A stretch of DNA of 47,271 nucleotides from Streptococcus infantis. GTDB taxonomy: Bacteria; Bacillota; Bacilli; Lactobacillales; Streptococcaceae. A model generated the notes under the pieces. The model was not told the DNA's origin. It did no database searches and saw only the letters and a program-made list of their open reading frames with translations. Below are positions 7,465 through 14,958 of this stretch, in pieces (within the stretch, counting starts at the first letter, position 1; every line of letters starts with the position of its first letter). Where the stretch lies: assembly GCF_000963255.1 (NCBI RefSeq), contig NZ_JYOV01000024.1, positions 1 to 47,271 of the forward strand, in the 5' to 3' direction. Both the position numbers and the translations under genes were made by a program.

Positions 7465-9477
7465 TTAATCTTTTTCACCTAGCTTGCTGTTAATTGACAT
7501 CATGATGCTTGCAATTTTTTCTCCCCAGTATGGATCTGATGCATAAAGAACATTCATCCCTGACGCTTTATTTCCAAGGTATGTTCTGCCATTATCGATG
7601 TAATTTTCGCGAATCCACTTGGCTGCACCTAAGATACCCTTATCAACATCATCAAAGCTTTTAGCTGAATCATATGGTGTTGTATCATAAGCAGCGATAC
7701 CAAAGAAGTTATTTTTATCCTTAGCAATTTGGCTACGTCCCCATGAACTTTCAAGGGCGCTATGGGCGATTAGATAGAGAGCGTTGATCTGATAGCGTTC
7801 TTCAGCTTCTTTAAAGATTGCCCCCTTACCTGCCAGACGACTTCCCTTGATATTCATAAGAGAATAGACTTTATCTAATTCTTCAGCTGTGTAATTGCTT
7901 GGTTTTCTTAAATCTCTAAATAAGAAAGGATTTTCAACTGTAAAGTTTTCAAAGTTAATACCATCAGCTGAATAGTATTTTTTGCCAATCGCCATTGATG
8001 AACTGTGAGGTGCTACACGGATACTTGCGTATGGTGACAATTCGTGGTAGAGATAGTTACCATCAGTGGCATAGTGAGGAATAAAGTCACTATCAGAGTT
8101 GACCGCTACTAGATCACTCTTGTTCATATATCCTGAAAGACCTGAAATTTTGACTGGAAGTCGACCGTCTTTGGCTTCTGCATCATCAATCGCTACAATA
8201 CTTCCTTGTGAAATATAGCTGAGTTTCTCACCAGAAGCGCTATATACATTTGCTGTAATTGGTTTTACTTTATAGTAAGCTGCTGTATCAGAAATCCATT
8301 TTCCATTGCTTTGGAAAGTATAGTCTTTCCCGTTAATGGTAAAGTTACCAGTTACATAAGCTCCGTCTTCTTTTAGATAATACCAAGCATTATAGTCCTT
8401 ATCGAAAATCCATTCATTTTTGGCCATATAACCAAAAGGTTTGAGATAGTAAGAACCTACCCGTTGATTTTCGGCATAGGTGCCGTCTGATTTGAGATAG
8501 AACCAGCTCTTGAATTTTTCATCGAAAATCCATTCACTTTTGGCCATGGCTCCACTATCTTTTAGATAGTATTTCTCTTTCCATTGGCTACTTAACATGA
8601 CACCGTCTTTATTAAAATAGTACCATGAATCGCTGATTTTCTCCCACTTGTCGCGAATAATTTTTCCTGATGCGGTAGCATAATACCACTTATCTTCGAG
8701 TTTTGCCCAGGCATTTTCTGCCATAGCTCCACTAGTCTTGAGAAGATAGTCTTTATAAATAGTAGCACTTAGCATGGCACCAGATTCATCAAATCGATAC
8801 CATAGGCCATCAATTTTTGCCCACTTGTCACGATTGATTTTACCTTCTTGATTACCGTAGTACCATTTATCACCAATTTTTACCCAGCTATTTTCAGCTA
8901 AGACACCACTTGCTTTGAATAGATAATCATCGTAAACAGCATTGCTGATCATGATACCATTTTCATCGAATCGATACCAAACACCCGCTATCTTTTTCCA
9001 ATTATTACGAGTAACTTTCCCGTCCTCAGTGGCATAATACCATTGGTTGTCAATTTTTACCCAAGAAGATTCTGCCAAGGCACCGCTATTATTCAATAGG
9101 TAATCATTAAAAATAGTATTACTAAGCATGATGCCATCTTGATTAAAATAGTACCAAACACCTGCTATTTTTTTCCAATTTGAAACGGGCTGATTATCCT
9201 CATAATAACGCCATTGGTTATTTTCTTTTTGCCAACCTTCTTTGTTAACTACTTCTACTACTGTTTCTTTTGAAGATTGTTCTTTGGTCTCTGGAGTTTG
9301 AGAAGTTGCTTTTTCAGCTTCGCTTTGATTTTTCTTCTCATTGCTTACTGTATTGGTAGCAATCTTTTCTGATGACTGAACATTATTGGTAGCTTGAGAA
9401 TCCTCGGCATAGACGGTCGTTTTTGCAAAACCTGCCATAGAGAGGGCAACTGTACTTGCCAGCAATATTTTTTTCAT
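7465..9477 (-). CDS. LytB-like choline-binding endo-beta-N-acetylglucosaminidase
   Basis: This secreted 670-residue wall hydrolase is organised like pneumococcal LytB, which separates daughter cells by cutting glycan at the pole. A signal peptide (about 1-25) leads into a Glu/Gln/Ser/Thr-rich linker (to about 78). Next come roughly 15 choline-binding repeats (about 80-395) of the WYYF..DG type, which dock on choline teichoic acids. An SH3-like segment (about 400-460) contains YISQGSIVAI. The GH73 catalytic domain follows (about 540-670); its HSALESSWGRS holds the probable catalytic Glu576. The repeats are of two styles: long WYRFDENGIM types first and WIFDEKFKSWFYLK types last. AAGGAGAAAAG precedes the ATG. 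It may be lytB itself relocated, or a paralogue; synteny with rbgA is not the pneumococcal lytB context I remember. Confidence 0.88.
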   Translation of the reverse strand: MKKILLASTVALSMAGFAKTTVYAEDSQATNNVQSSEKIATNTVSNEKKNQSEAEKATSQTPETKEQSSKETVVEVVNKEGWQKENNQWRYYEDNQPVSNWKKIAGVWYYFNQDGIMLSNTIFNDYLLNNSGALAESSWVKIDNQWYYATEDGKVTRNNWKKIAGVWYRFDENGIMISNAVYDDYLFKASGVLAENSWVKIGDKWYYGNQEGKINRDKWAKIDGLWYRFDESGAMLSATIYKDYLLKTSGAMAENAWAKLEDKWYYATASGKIIRDKWEKISDSWYYFNKDGVMLSSQWKEKYYLKDSGAMAKSEWIFDEKFKSWFYLKSDGTYAENQRVGSYYLKPFGYMAKNEWIFDKDYNAWYYLKEDGAYVTGNFTINGKDYTFQSNGKWISDTAAYYKVKPITANVYSASGEKLSYISQGSIVAIDDAEAKDGRLPVKISGLSGYMNKSDLVAVNSDSDFIPHYATDGNYLYHELSPYASIRVAPHSSSMAIGKKYYSADGINFENFTVENPFLFRDLRKPSNYTAEELDKVYSLMNIKGSRLAGKGAIFKEAEERYQINALYLIAHSALESSWGRSQIAKDKNNFFGIAAYDTTPYDSAKSFDDVDKGILGAAKWIRENYIDNGRTYLGNKASGMNVLYASDPYWGEKIASIMMSINSKLGEKD

Positions 9478-9647
9478 TCTTTTCTCCTTACAAATACCTA
9501 GATTTTGTATTTGATGTTTCTATATATTGTGTAAAAAACAGTAATTATCCACTATATTATACAATATTCTGTCAAATATAAAAGCAGTAACTTTCAGAAG
9601 ACAAGAACTTGTAATATTTTTAAAATATTTTAGAAATAAAAGTCAAT

Positions 9648-9684
9648 AAAAAGTAGTCGAACACCATCTGAACGACTACTTTTT
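9648..9684. terminator. Terminator after the membrane-protein gene
   Basis: AAAAAGTAGTCG (9648-9659) pairs with CGACTACTTTTT (9673-9684). It lies just past the stop of the 9692 gene on the minus strand, ends the glycosyltransferase operon, and separates it from the LytB-like gene. Confidence 0.85.
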
Positions 9685-9691
9685 TATAAAA

Positions 9692-10003
9692 TTATACCTG
9701 ACTATAGACTTCTTTGCGATTTGTTTTAGTTGCTTTAGCAGAATTCTTCCAAAGGTTTGGATTGATGAAAATAGTGACGATTGCTAGTATTCCAAACCCA
9801 ATCCCAACATACCAGTAGGGTGCATCCAAGGTTGTTGAGCGTCCAGAAAGATTGACAATCCCACGGAAAAGTGTACCCGCTGTAATAATCGCTACTGCCG
9901 AATTCCATAGATTTAGACTAATACGGGAGAAATGTGGGAGAACCTTGAGAAAGATTGCTAGTAGAATTCCTCCAATAAGAGGTACTGCAAATAAATAGTG
10001 CAT
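9692..10003 (-). CDS. Small membrane protein of unknown function; N-terminus probably lost or misannotated
   Basis: From ATG 10003 the product is 103 residues with about three predicted membrane helices and a basic tail (KATKTNRKEVYSQV). I do not recognise a family. In the same frame, 34 further codons upstream of this ATG encode KKTIISYTIITIFFFAF and a short loop, which looks like a real first helix. That frame runs back without ATG, GTG or TTG to the TAA of the preceding gene. A TTG at 10104-10102 would give MGKKTIISY if the A7 tract at 10093-10099 had eight bases. The gene therefore either uses a non-standard start, uses ATG 10003 (GGAG is 14 bases upstream), or carries a one-base contraction. 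It is the last gene of the glycosyltransferase operon. Confidence 0.6.
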   Translation of the reverse strand: MHYLFAVPLIGGILLAIFLKVLPHFSRISLNLWNSAVAIITAGTLFRGIVNLSGRSTTLDAPYWYVGIGFGILAIVTIFINPNLWKNSAKATKTNRKEVYSQV

Positions 10004-10105
10004 ATGAACAGAAGTTTCTCCAAAACTAAAAGCTTCGTAAATTCTAGAAAATGCAAAGAAGAAAATAGTAATTATTGTATAAGAAATGATCGTTTTTTTC
10101 CCAAA

Positions 10106-11017
10106 TTAGTAACCAATGTAGACAATGTCACTCACCGCCCTTTCTGAAATTTTGTTTCCACCAGTCGTTGGTTTATTGATAACCTGACCGTTGAAGTAAA
10201 GTGTAGATGATCCACCACCATCAAGGTTATAGGCTGTTTTTGCTCCATAAGATTTCATGACCTCAGCAAGCTGATAAAGAGAGAGTCCTTCACTTTCAGA
10301 GGTACGTCCATCTGAAACCACGATGATATAGTGGTTTTCATCGATAATACCAATAGCTGTACGAGGATTTGAAGCCATGGCCTGTCCTACTTCTGTATTG
10401 GTATCAACTGCAATCTCACCATTTTCGACCAAGTCTGGTCCAAAAGCCAAGAGATTGACGACACCGTCGTTTACTAGTTGCTCAGCTGAGATCTGATCTT
10501 CGTAAATAACCTTGAAAGAGCCGTCTTTATAAATAGCTAAGTCCCCATTACTAGAATCTTCACGAACAGTATCACGATAAACAACTCCATTACGGATAAC
10601 ATAGCCTGTAGAGTTTGCTCCATAGTAGTCCCCATTTACCGCTAAAATGGCATTGTTGTCAGCTGCCGTAACAGAGGTTTTTGCAGTTACGTTAGTTCCG
10701 TAGGCATTTTGAGCAAAGGCAGTTTTCAGATAATCTGATGAGCTCAGAGTAATATCAGCAACGTAGACTTGGGTATTATTGACCGTCGTTTCAGACAAAT
10801 TGACAGTAATATTGTCATCTTTATAACTAGAGTCAGTGACAGTAGCTGTTTTAGCAGCTTGACTTGCTGCTGCAGCATTGGAACTTGTGCTAGTTGTTGC
10901 AACTGTCGAGATAGTTTCAGCGAGGACAAAGGTCTTTAGCATTGAGTAACTAAAGGAGCCTGTCAAGAGTAGGCCAAGAACTGAGGCGTAAGCATAGCGT
11001 TTCTTTAAAAATTTCAT
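10106..11017 (-). CDS. Phosphodiester glycosidase family protein (NAGPA domain), exported
   Basis: The 303-residue protein has an N-terminal signal or anchor helix (about 8-33), a Ser/Thr/Ala-rich linker (about 35-60), and a C-terminal NAGPA-type domain. That domain is named after the enzyme that removes GlcNAc from phosphodiester-linked sugars. The hallmarks are the AVNGDYYG, PRTAIGI and VVSDGR stretches and NLDGGGSSTLYFNG near residue 265. It probably acts on a sugar-phosphate polymer at the cell surface. Its ATG overlaps the stop of the glycosyltransferase (ATGA), so the two are translationally coupled and likely serve one glycan. The substrate cannot be told from sequence. Confidence 0.88.
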   Translation of the reverse strand: MKFLKKRYAYASVLGLLLTGSFSYSMLKTFVLAETISTVATTSTSSNAAAASQAAKTATVTDSSYKDDNITVNLSETTVNNTQVYVADITLSSSDYLKTAFAQNAYGTNVTAKTSVTAADNNAILAVNGDYYGANSTGYVIRNGVVYRDTVREDSSNGDLAIYKDGSFKVIYEDQISAEQLVNDGVVNLLAFGPDLVENGEIAVDTNTEVGQAMASNPRTAIGIIDENHYIIVVSDGRTSESEGLSLYQLAEVMKSYGAKTAYNLDGGGSSTLYFNGQVINKPTTGGNKISERAVSDIVYIGY

Positions 11018-12057
11018 AATACAGTTGATGTCCTTTCTTTAAAGATGAATTTCTTCTGAACTGTCCAAGAAACAGCGAAGAGAAGGATGCCGACGATAAC
11101 TTTAGCAATCAGAAGGTTGATACCAAAGACTGTAAAGAAGAGACGAATCAGTAGCGTGTCTAAGATAAAGAGTCCGACTGCTAGACCAAAGTATCCCATC
11201 CCTGTTTTCACAAGGCTATCGTCATTTTTAAAGACTAGTTTCTTATTTGTAGAATAGTTGAAAATAGAGCTAGTCACACGAGCTACTCCGTTTGCTAGAA
11301 AGATTCGTAGACTCGTCGGAACTGTCGGCAAAATCAAGATTGCTAGGGCGTAAACGACATAGTCTACAACAAAGCTACTGAGAGATGATAAGGCAAATTT
11401 AAAGATATTTTTATAAATCATGAGCCCGTCTTGGATTGGACGGAAGTGTGAAGCCTCATTATCGTTGATATAGACAGTTTCAATAGGCACTTCTAGAATC
11501 TCGTATTCTTTTGTTGCTTCGAGCAACATATTCATTTCATATTCATAACGTTGGCCTTCAATCTTAAGCATAAACGGTATCAAGTTTGTCGTAAAAGCAC
11601 GAAGACCTGTCTGCGTATCTGTTACTCCTACTCCTGTTTGAAGCTTAAAGAGAGCTTTGGTTAAGCTGTTACCAAAACGGCTACGAAGGGGAACTTTTCC
11701 AGAAAAGGCACGTACACCCAAGATTAGCTTGTTTGGATTTTCGGAAGCTTTATTAGCCGTGCGGAAAATATCCCATACCTTGTGCTGTCCATCCGCATCT
11801 GCTGTGACAACCGTACCATAAATGTTTTGTTCTTGGATATAAGTAAAGGCTGTTTTTAGAGCCTGCCCTTTACCTTGGTTCACTTGGTGACGGATGACAG
11901 TAGCAAATTGTTTTGCTTTATCAAAGATTTTTTGGCACTCTGATGAACTGCCGTCGTCTATAACTAAGATATGAAAATCACTCTTTTCGTGAATTTTTTC
12001 GATGAGTTTGATAAGTTTATTATCTGGTTGATAAGCTGGAATGACTATGTAGTTCAT
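11014..12057 (-). CDS. Family 2 glycosyltransferase fused to a GtrA-like membrane domain
   Basis: Residues 1-210 form a GT2 domain of the dolichol/undecaprenyl-phosphate sugar transferase type, with VIDDGSS near residue 35 and the TADADGQH Asp-x-Asp motif near 88. Residues 215-345 hold four membrane helices of the GtrA type, ending in a basic FIFKERT tail. Such fusions are thought to make a polyprenyl-phosphate sugar and move it across the membrane for surface glycosylation. It leads an operon with the exported phosphodiester glycosidase and a small membrane protein. AGAAAGAGG lies 7 bases before the ATG. Upstream, TTAAAG-like words repeat at about 11-bp intervals. Confidence 0.88.
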   Translation of the reverse strand: MNYIVIPAYQPDNKLIKLIEKIHEKSDFHILVIDDGSSSECQKIFDKAKQFATVIRHQVNQGKGQALKTAFTYIQEQNIYGTVVTADADGQHKVWDIFRTANKASENPNKLILGVRAFSGKVPLRSRFGNSLTKALFKLQTGVGVTDTQTGLRAFTTNLIPFMLKIEGQRYEYEMNMLLEATKEYEILEVPIETVYINDNEASHFRPIQDGLMIYKNIFKFALSSLSSFVVDYVVYALAILILPTVPTSLRIFLANGVARVTSSIFNYSTNKKLVFKNDDSLVKTGMGYFGLAVGLFILDTLLIRLFFTVFGINLLIAKVIVGILLFAVSWTVQKKFIFKERTSTVL

Positions 12058-12103
12058 ATCGATACCTCTTTCTTTGATGATGGTATAACTATACAGAACA
12101 TCG

Positions 12104-12157
12104 CTTAAAGATACCTTATATCAGGTTTCTTTAAGAAAAAGTTTAAAAAACTTTAAG
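12104..12157 (-). promoter_or_regulatory. Tandem TTAAAG-type repeats upstream of the glycosyltransferase operon
   Basis: On the plus strand CTTTAAG occurs at 12129-12135 and 12151-12157 with GTTTAAA (12141) between them; CTTAAAG is at 12104-12110. On the minus strand this gives TTAAAG, TTAAAC, TTAAAG starting 10 and 12 bases apart. About one helical turn between direct repeats is typical of OmpR/PhoB-type regulator sites. A TATAGT -10-like word (complement of 12088-12093) lies between the repeats and the gene. Confidence 0.4.
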
Positions 12158-12295
12158 CTTTAAAAAGGACTTATCACTTAATAAGAAATTTAGTTTGAAT
12201 TTTCAGATAAAAATAAATATACAAAAATCTAAAAAATTAAAGCCTATTTTGTATGGAGATTTACTATAGAAAAATAGTTGGCTACAGGCTACACT

Positions 12296-12324
12296 AAAAA
12301 GCCATCCAATTTGGATGGCTTTTT
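12296..12324. terminator. Terminator after the LPXTG protein gene
   Basis: AAAAAGCCATCC pairs with GGATGGCTTTTT around a short AATTT loop, 15 bp past the stop of the surface protein gene. A/T tracts on both sides make it potentially bidirectional. Confidence 0.9.
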
Positions 12325-12338
12325 ATAAAACTATCTAC

Positions 12339-14126
12339 TTAGCTCTCTGATTTTTTACTTTTTTTGAAAAGTGAAATACCAAAGATTCCAGCTATAATAG
12401 CAAGAAGATTCATAGCTGATGGTGACTCAGAAGTTCCTGTATTTGGTAACTGATCTTTTTTAGGAGCTACTTTTTGCTCAGAAGATTGAACTTTATCTTG
12501 TTGAATAGGTTTCGGAGCTGGTTCTGGATTTGGTTTTGTAGTTGGCTCTGGATTTGGTTTTGGAGCTGGCTCTGGATTTGGTTTTGGAGTTGGCTCTGGA
12601 TTTGGTTTTGGAGTTGGCTCTGGATTTGGTTTTGGAGTTGGCTCTGGATTTGGTTTTGGAGCTGGTTCTTTCTCATACTCATAGATAACATGAGTTGTTC
12701 CTTCTTTTAGCTCACCTGTTTCGGGAGCAGAAGTTGAAGAAATTCCAACTAGATTGTATTTTTGACCATCTACAGTGATAGAAGACGGACGCTCATCTGT
12801 GTTCTCACCAGTATTATAGGTCACAAGTTTTCCATCAGATCCATAAATAGAAGTTAATGGTGTGTCTTTATAAGTTTTCTTAATAGATTGATTTGTTCCC
12901 TTAATAACATAATCCACCACTACATCTCCATAATGAAGCGTAGAAACATCTTGGTCAGCCATATCTTCAAATTCTGAAGCGTAGTATTTGACATCAGGAT
13001 TGTATTTCAAAGTAAAAATTTTAACATAATTAAAGAAAGTTTCAGGATTAATATTGATATCGTGTGGAATAGTTGTCCAATCACCATTATTTGGTGTGAT
13101 GTAAGTATTTGAATTTGCAACCGACTTAATTAAATGATTATTTTGCACATAAGAGTCATCAACTAAACTTGGATTACCTAGAGCACCATAAGTCACTTCT
13201 CCTTTACTATTTGCATAATACGGTTGATAGAGAGAATATTCCTCTAAATGTTGACAACCTTCTTCATAAGAGCTGATTCCACCTTCTTGACTACATTTCC
13301 ATTGAAATCTAACATCAATTGGTAAGTACTTAATCTTCTTAGCTTCTTCCAAAGGTACAGTTACTGACATATGAAAAGCTATTGATCTAAGTGTTTTAGA
13401 ACTGACAGCATATACGTTAACAGTTCCATCACCTAAGTCATCATCTTCCATATTAACAATAGATGGTTTCTTTCCAGTTGCTAGTTCTTCCGCAGTTGGA
13501 ATAACTGATGAATTTGAGTTTAAATTAGATTCAGGATTAGGATCTGCAATAATCTCATCTCTAGTAATTTCTTTCATTGGAACATTAACAGATACTGGAT
13601 TTTCATTAGCATCACGTGTTCCAATCAAAGTGAAATCGGCCTTCGAACCTGCAATTTTAGGAATACGAATACGAATATCACGGACTGTTTGGCCGCGATC
13701 ACTTGAGTGCATTCCCTTAAAGGCCACAGTGTAATTGTAGACCACACTTTTACCATCTTCAGTAAAATGTGCTGGAAGTCCTTCAACATTGACGTAACCA
13801 CCCTCATCGATAATATTATTATGCTTAGAAGTATCTGTCTCTGTAGTATGTTGAGAAGATGCTTCTGTAGTTTCTACAGGCCTAGTTGAATTTTCAGTAG
13901 TTGTTACTTCTACTTTTGTTGAACTATCGCTAGAGTTTGATATCTCAACCAACTTGTCACCTCTTATAGAAGAGTTTTCAGACTCTGATGAACTAGTAGT
14001 ACCTAATGTCACAGAAGTGTTTGCTACTTCACTTAATTTTTCATCAGCTTGAACTACTGACTGTGAAACCAAATTTAGAGCGAAAACAGACATTGTGATA
14101 ATGCCAAATTTAGTGAGTTTTTTCAT
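12339..14126 (-). CDS. LPXTG cell-wall-anchored surface protein with MucBP-like domain and proline-rich repeats
   Basis: ATG at 14126, preceded by AAGGAGAAAAGG, starts a 595-residue protein; the open frame continues upstream but lacks a signal before this point. A signal peptide (1-27, ending VVQADE) leads into a Ser/Thr-rich stalk (30-105) and a globular region (about 108-390) of no family I know. A MucBP-like module follows (about 398-485). Residues 489-536 are six KPNPEP-centred 8-residue repeats. LPNTG at 560, a hydrophobic helix and a KKSKKSES tail are the sortase A signal. Cys278 and Cys291 could form a disulfide, which is uncommon in streptococcal surface proteins. Likely an adhesin; ligand unknown. 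Confidence 0.88.
   Translation of the reverse strand: MKKLTKFGIITMSVFALNLVSQSVVQADEKLSEVANTSVTLGTTSSSESENSSIRGDKLVEISNSSDSSTKVEVTTTENSTRPVETTEASSQHTTETDTSKHNNIIDEGGYVNVEGLPAHFTEDGKSVVYNYTVAFKGMHSSDRGQTVRDIRIRIPKIAGSKADFTLIGTRDANENPVSVNVPMKEITRDEIIADPNPESNLNSNSSVIPTAEELATGKKPSIVNMEDDDLGDGTVNVYAVSSKTLRSIAFHMSVTVPLEEAKKIKYLPIDVRFQWKCSQEGGISSYEEGCQHLEEYSLYQPYYANSKGEVTYGALGNPSLVDDSYVQNNHLIKSVANSNTYITPNNGDWTTIPHDININPETFFNYVKIFTLKYNPDVKYYASEFEDMADQDVSTLHYGDVVVDYVIKGTNQSIKKTYKDTPLTSIYGSDGKLVTYNTGENTDERPSSITVDGQKYNLVGISSTSAPETGELKEGTTHVIYEYEKEPAPKPNPEPTPKPNPEPTPKPNPEPTPKPNPEPAPKPNPEPTTKPNPEPAPKPIQQDKVQSSEQKVAPKKDQLPNTGTSESPSAMNLLAIIAGIFGISLFKKSKKSES
12520..12663 (-). repeat. Six tandem 24-bp units encoding proline-rich repeats
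   Basis: Six near-identical 24-bp units, starting at 12520, 12544, 12568, 12592, 12616 and 12640, each encode [A/T]PKPNPEP or a variant (one TT start). Unit length is a multiple of three, so copy-number change would lengthen or shorten the wall-spanning stalk without breaking the frame. Confidence 0.95.
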
Positions 14127-14199
14127 ACACCTTTTCTCCTTATATGAAAGGGGATAATGCATAAGCAAAATCCGATAGATTGATAATATTTTCACATAT

Positions 14200-14228
14200 A
14201 TTATACAATGTAGATGCTTAATTTGCAA
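14200..14228 (-). promoter_or_regulatory. SigA promoter of the LPXTG protein gene
   Basis: The minus strand reads TTGCAA (14228-14223), a 17-base spacer, then TATAAT (14205-14200). The predicted start leaves a leader of about 65 bases before ATG 14126. Confidence 0.75.
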
Positions 14229-14333
14229 ACGATTGGTTAATAAATCAAGAAATATTACATGTTTTTTTAGAAAAAGAGAAAGATAATTCAATATTGAATC
14301 TTAAAGTATAGAAAAAACCGAATTAATACTCCT

Positions 14334-14831
14334 CTATTCTATTTTCGCTCTTAATCTTTCAACAAAGAGATAGGCTGCGGGGCAGGTTAGGGTATTTTTA
14401 ATAGTAAGATTATTGATTTGGTAAATCTTCTTACGGTCAGTATGTGGAAATTCACGACAGGCTTTGGGACGGACATCGTAGATGGAACAGAGATTATCGC
14501 CTCCTAAAAATGGACAGGGCATAGATTTGAAAACCTTATCTCCATCCTCGTCTACCTGCAAAAACTCAGCTTCAAAGGCTGGCAATTTCATTTTAAAATA
14601 CTTGGCAATACGTGTGATATCTGCTTCTTTAAAGTCTGGACCAAGACTCTTGCAGCAGTTAGCGCAGGCTGTACAATCAATTTCATTAAAAACTTCTTGA
14701 TGGATTTCAAGCGCAATTTTATCTAAATTTTTAGGAGCTTTCTTCTTTAGATTTCCTAAAAACTTACGATGCTCTTTTTGTTTTTGCAAGGCTAGTTGGT
14801 GATAATATTCGATATCGATTTCTTTTGACAT
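14334..14831 (-). CDS. YkgJ-family cysteine-cluster protein
   Basis: The 165-residue protein belongs to the YkgJ/UPF0153 family of predicted Zn- or Fe-S-binding proteins of unknown role. Conserved cysteines are visible at 53, 56, 59 and 60 (CTACANCC), 106 (PCPF), 115 (NLC) and 125 (KACREFP), with the typical IYDVRPKACREFP stretch. The N-terminal 45 residues are charged and helical. It lies downstream of the rexAB unit on the same strand but about 130 bp away, so co-transcription is uncertain. Confidence 0.88.
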   Translation of the reverse strand: MSKEIDIEYYHQLALQKQKEHRKFLGNLKKKAPKNLDKIALEIHQEVFNEIDCTACANCCKSLGPDFKEADITRIAKYFKMKLPAFEAEFLQVDEDGDKVFKSMPCPFLGGDNLCSIYDVRPKACREFPHTDRKKIYQINNLTIKNTLTCPAAYLFVERLRAKIE

Positions 14832-14958
14832 AGTTTCTTTCTAATTTTTAATGTTGATACAAATATTTTTATTTTATACATAAATAATATTATGTAAAAT
14901 GATTTAGAGACATAATTTTAACAATAATGAGTCTATCCATTCAGGACGAAAACTACCG

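Noticed and set aside
9545..9585. TTGACA and TATAAT upstream of the LytB-like gene as a promoter
   Set aside because: On the minus strand they are only 8 bases apart, too close to work together; the true promoter there could not be decided.
12520..12663. Regular repeats that could suggest a CRISPR array
   Set aside because: Units are directly tandem, 24 bp with no spacers, and in frame within a surface protein gene.
12467..12710. Open frames on both strands across the proline-rich repeat
   Set aside because: They are by-products of the 24-bp coding repeat; the LPXTG frame has the signal peptide, ribosome site and anchor.
14127..14291. Longer N-terminus for the LPXTG protein
   Set aside because: It spans the promoter (14200-14228), and the signal peptide begins at ATG 14126 with a strong ribosome site.
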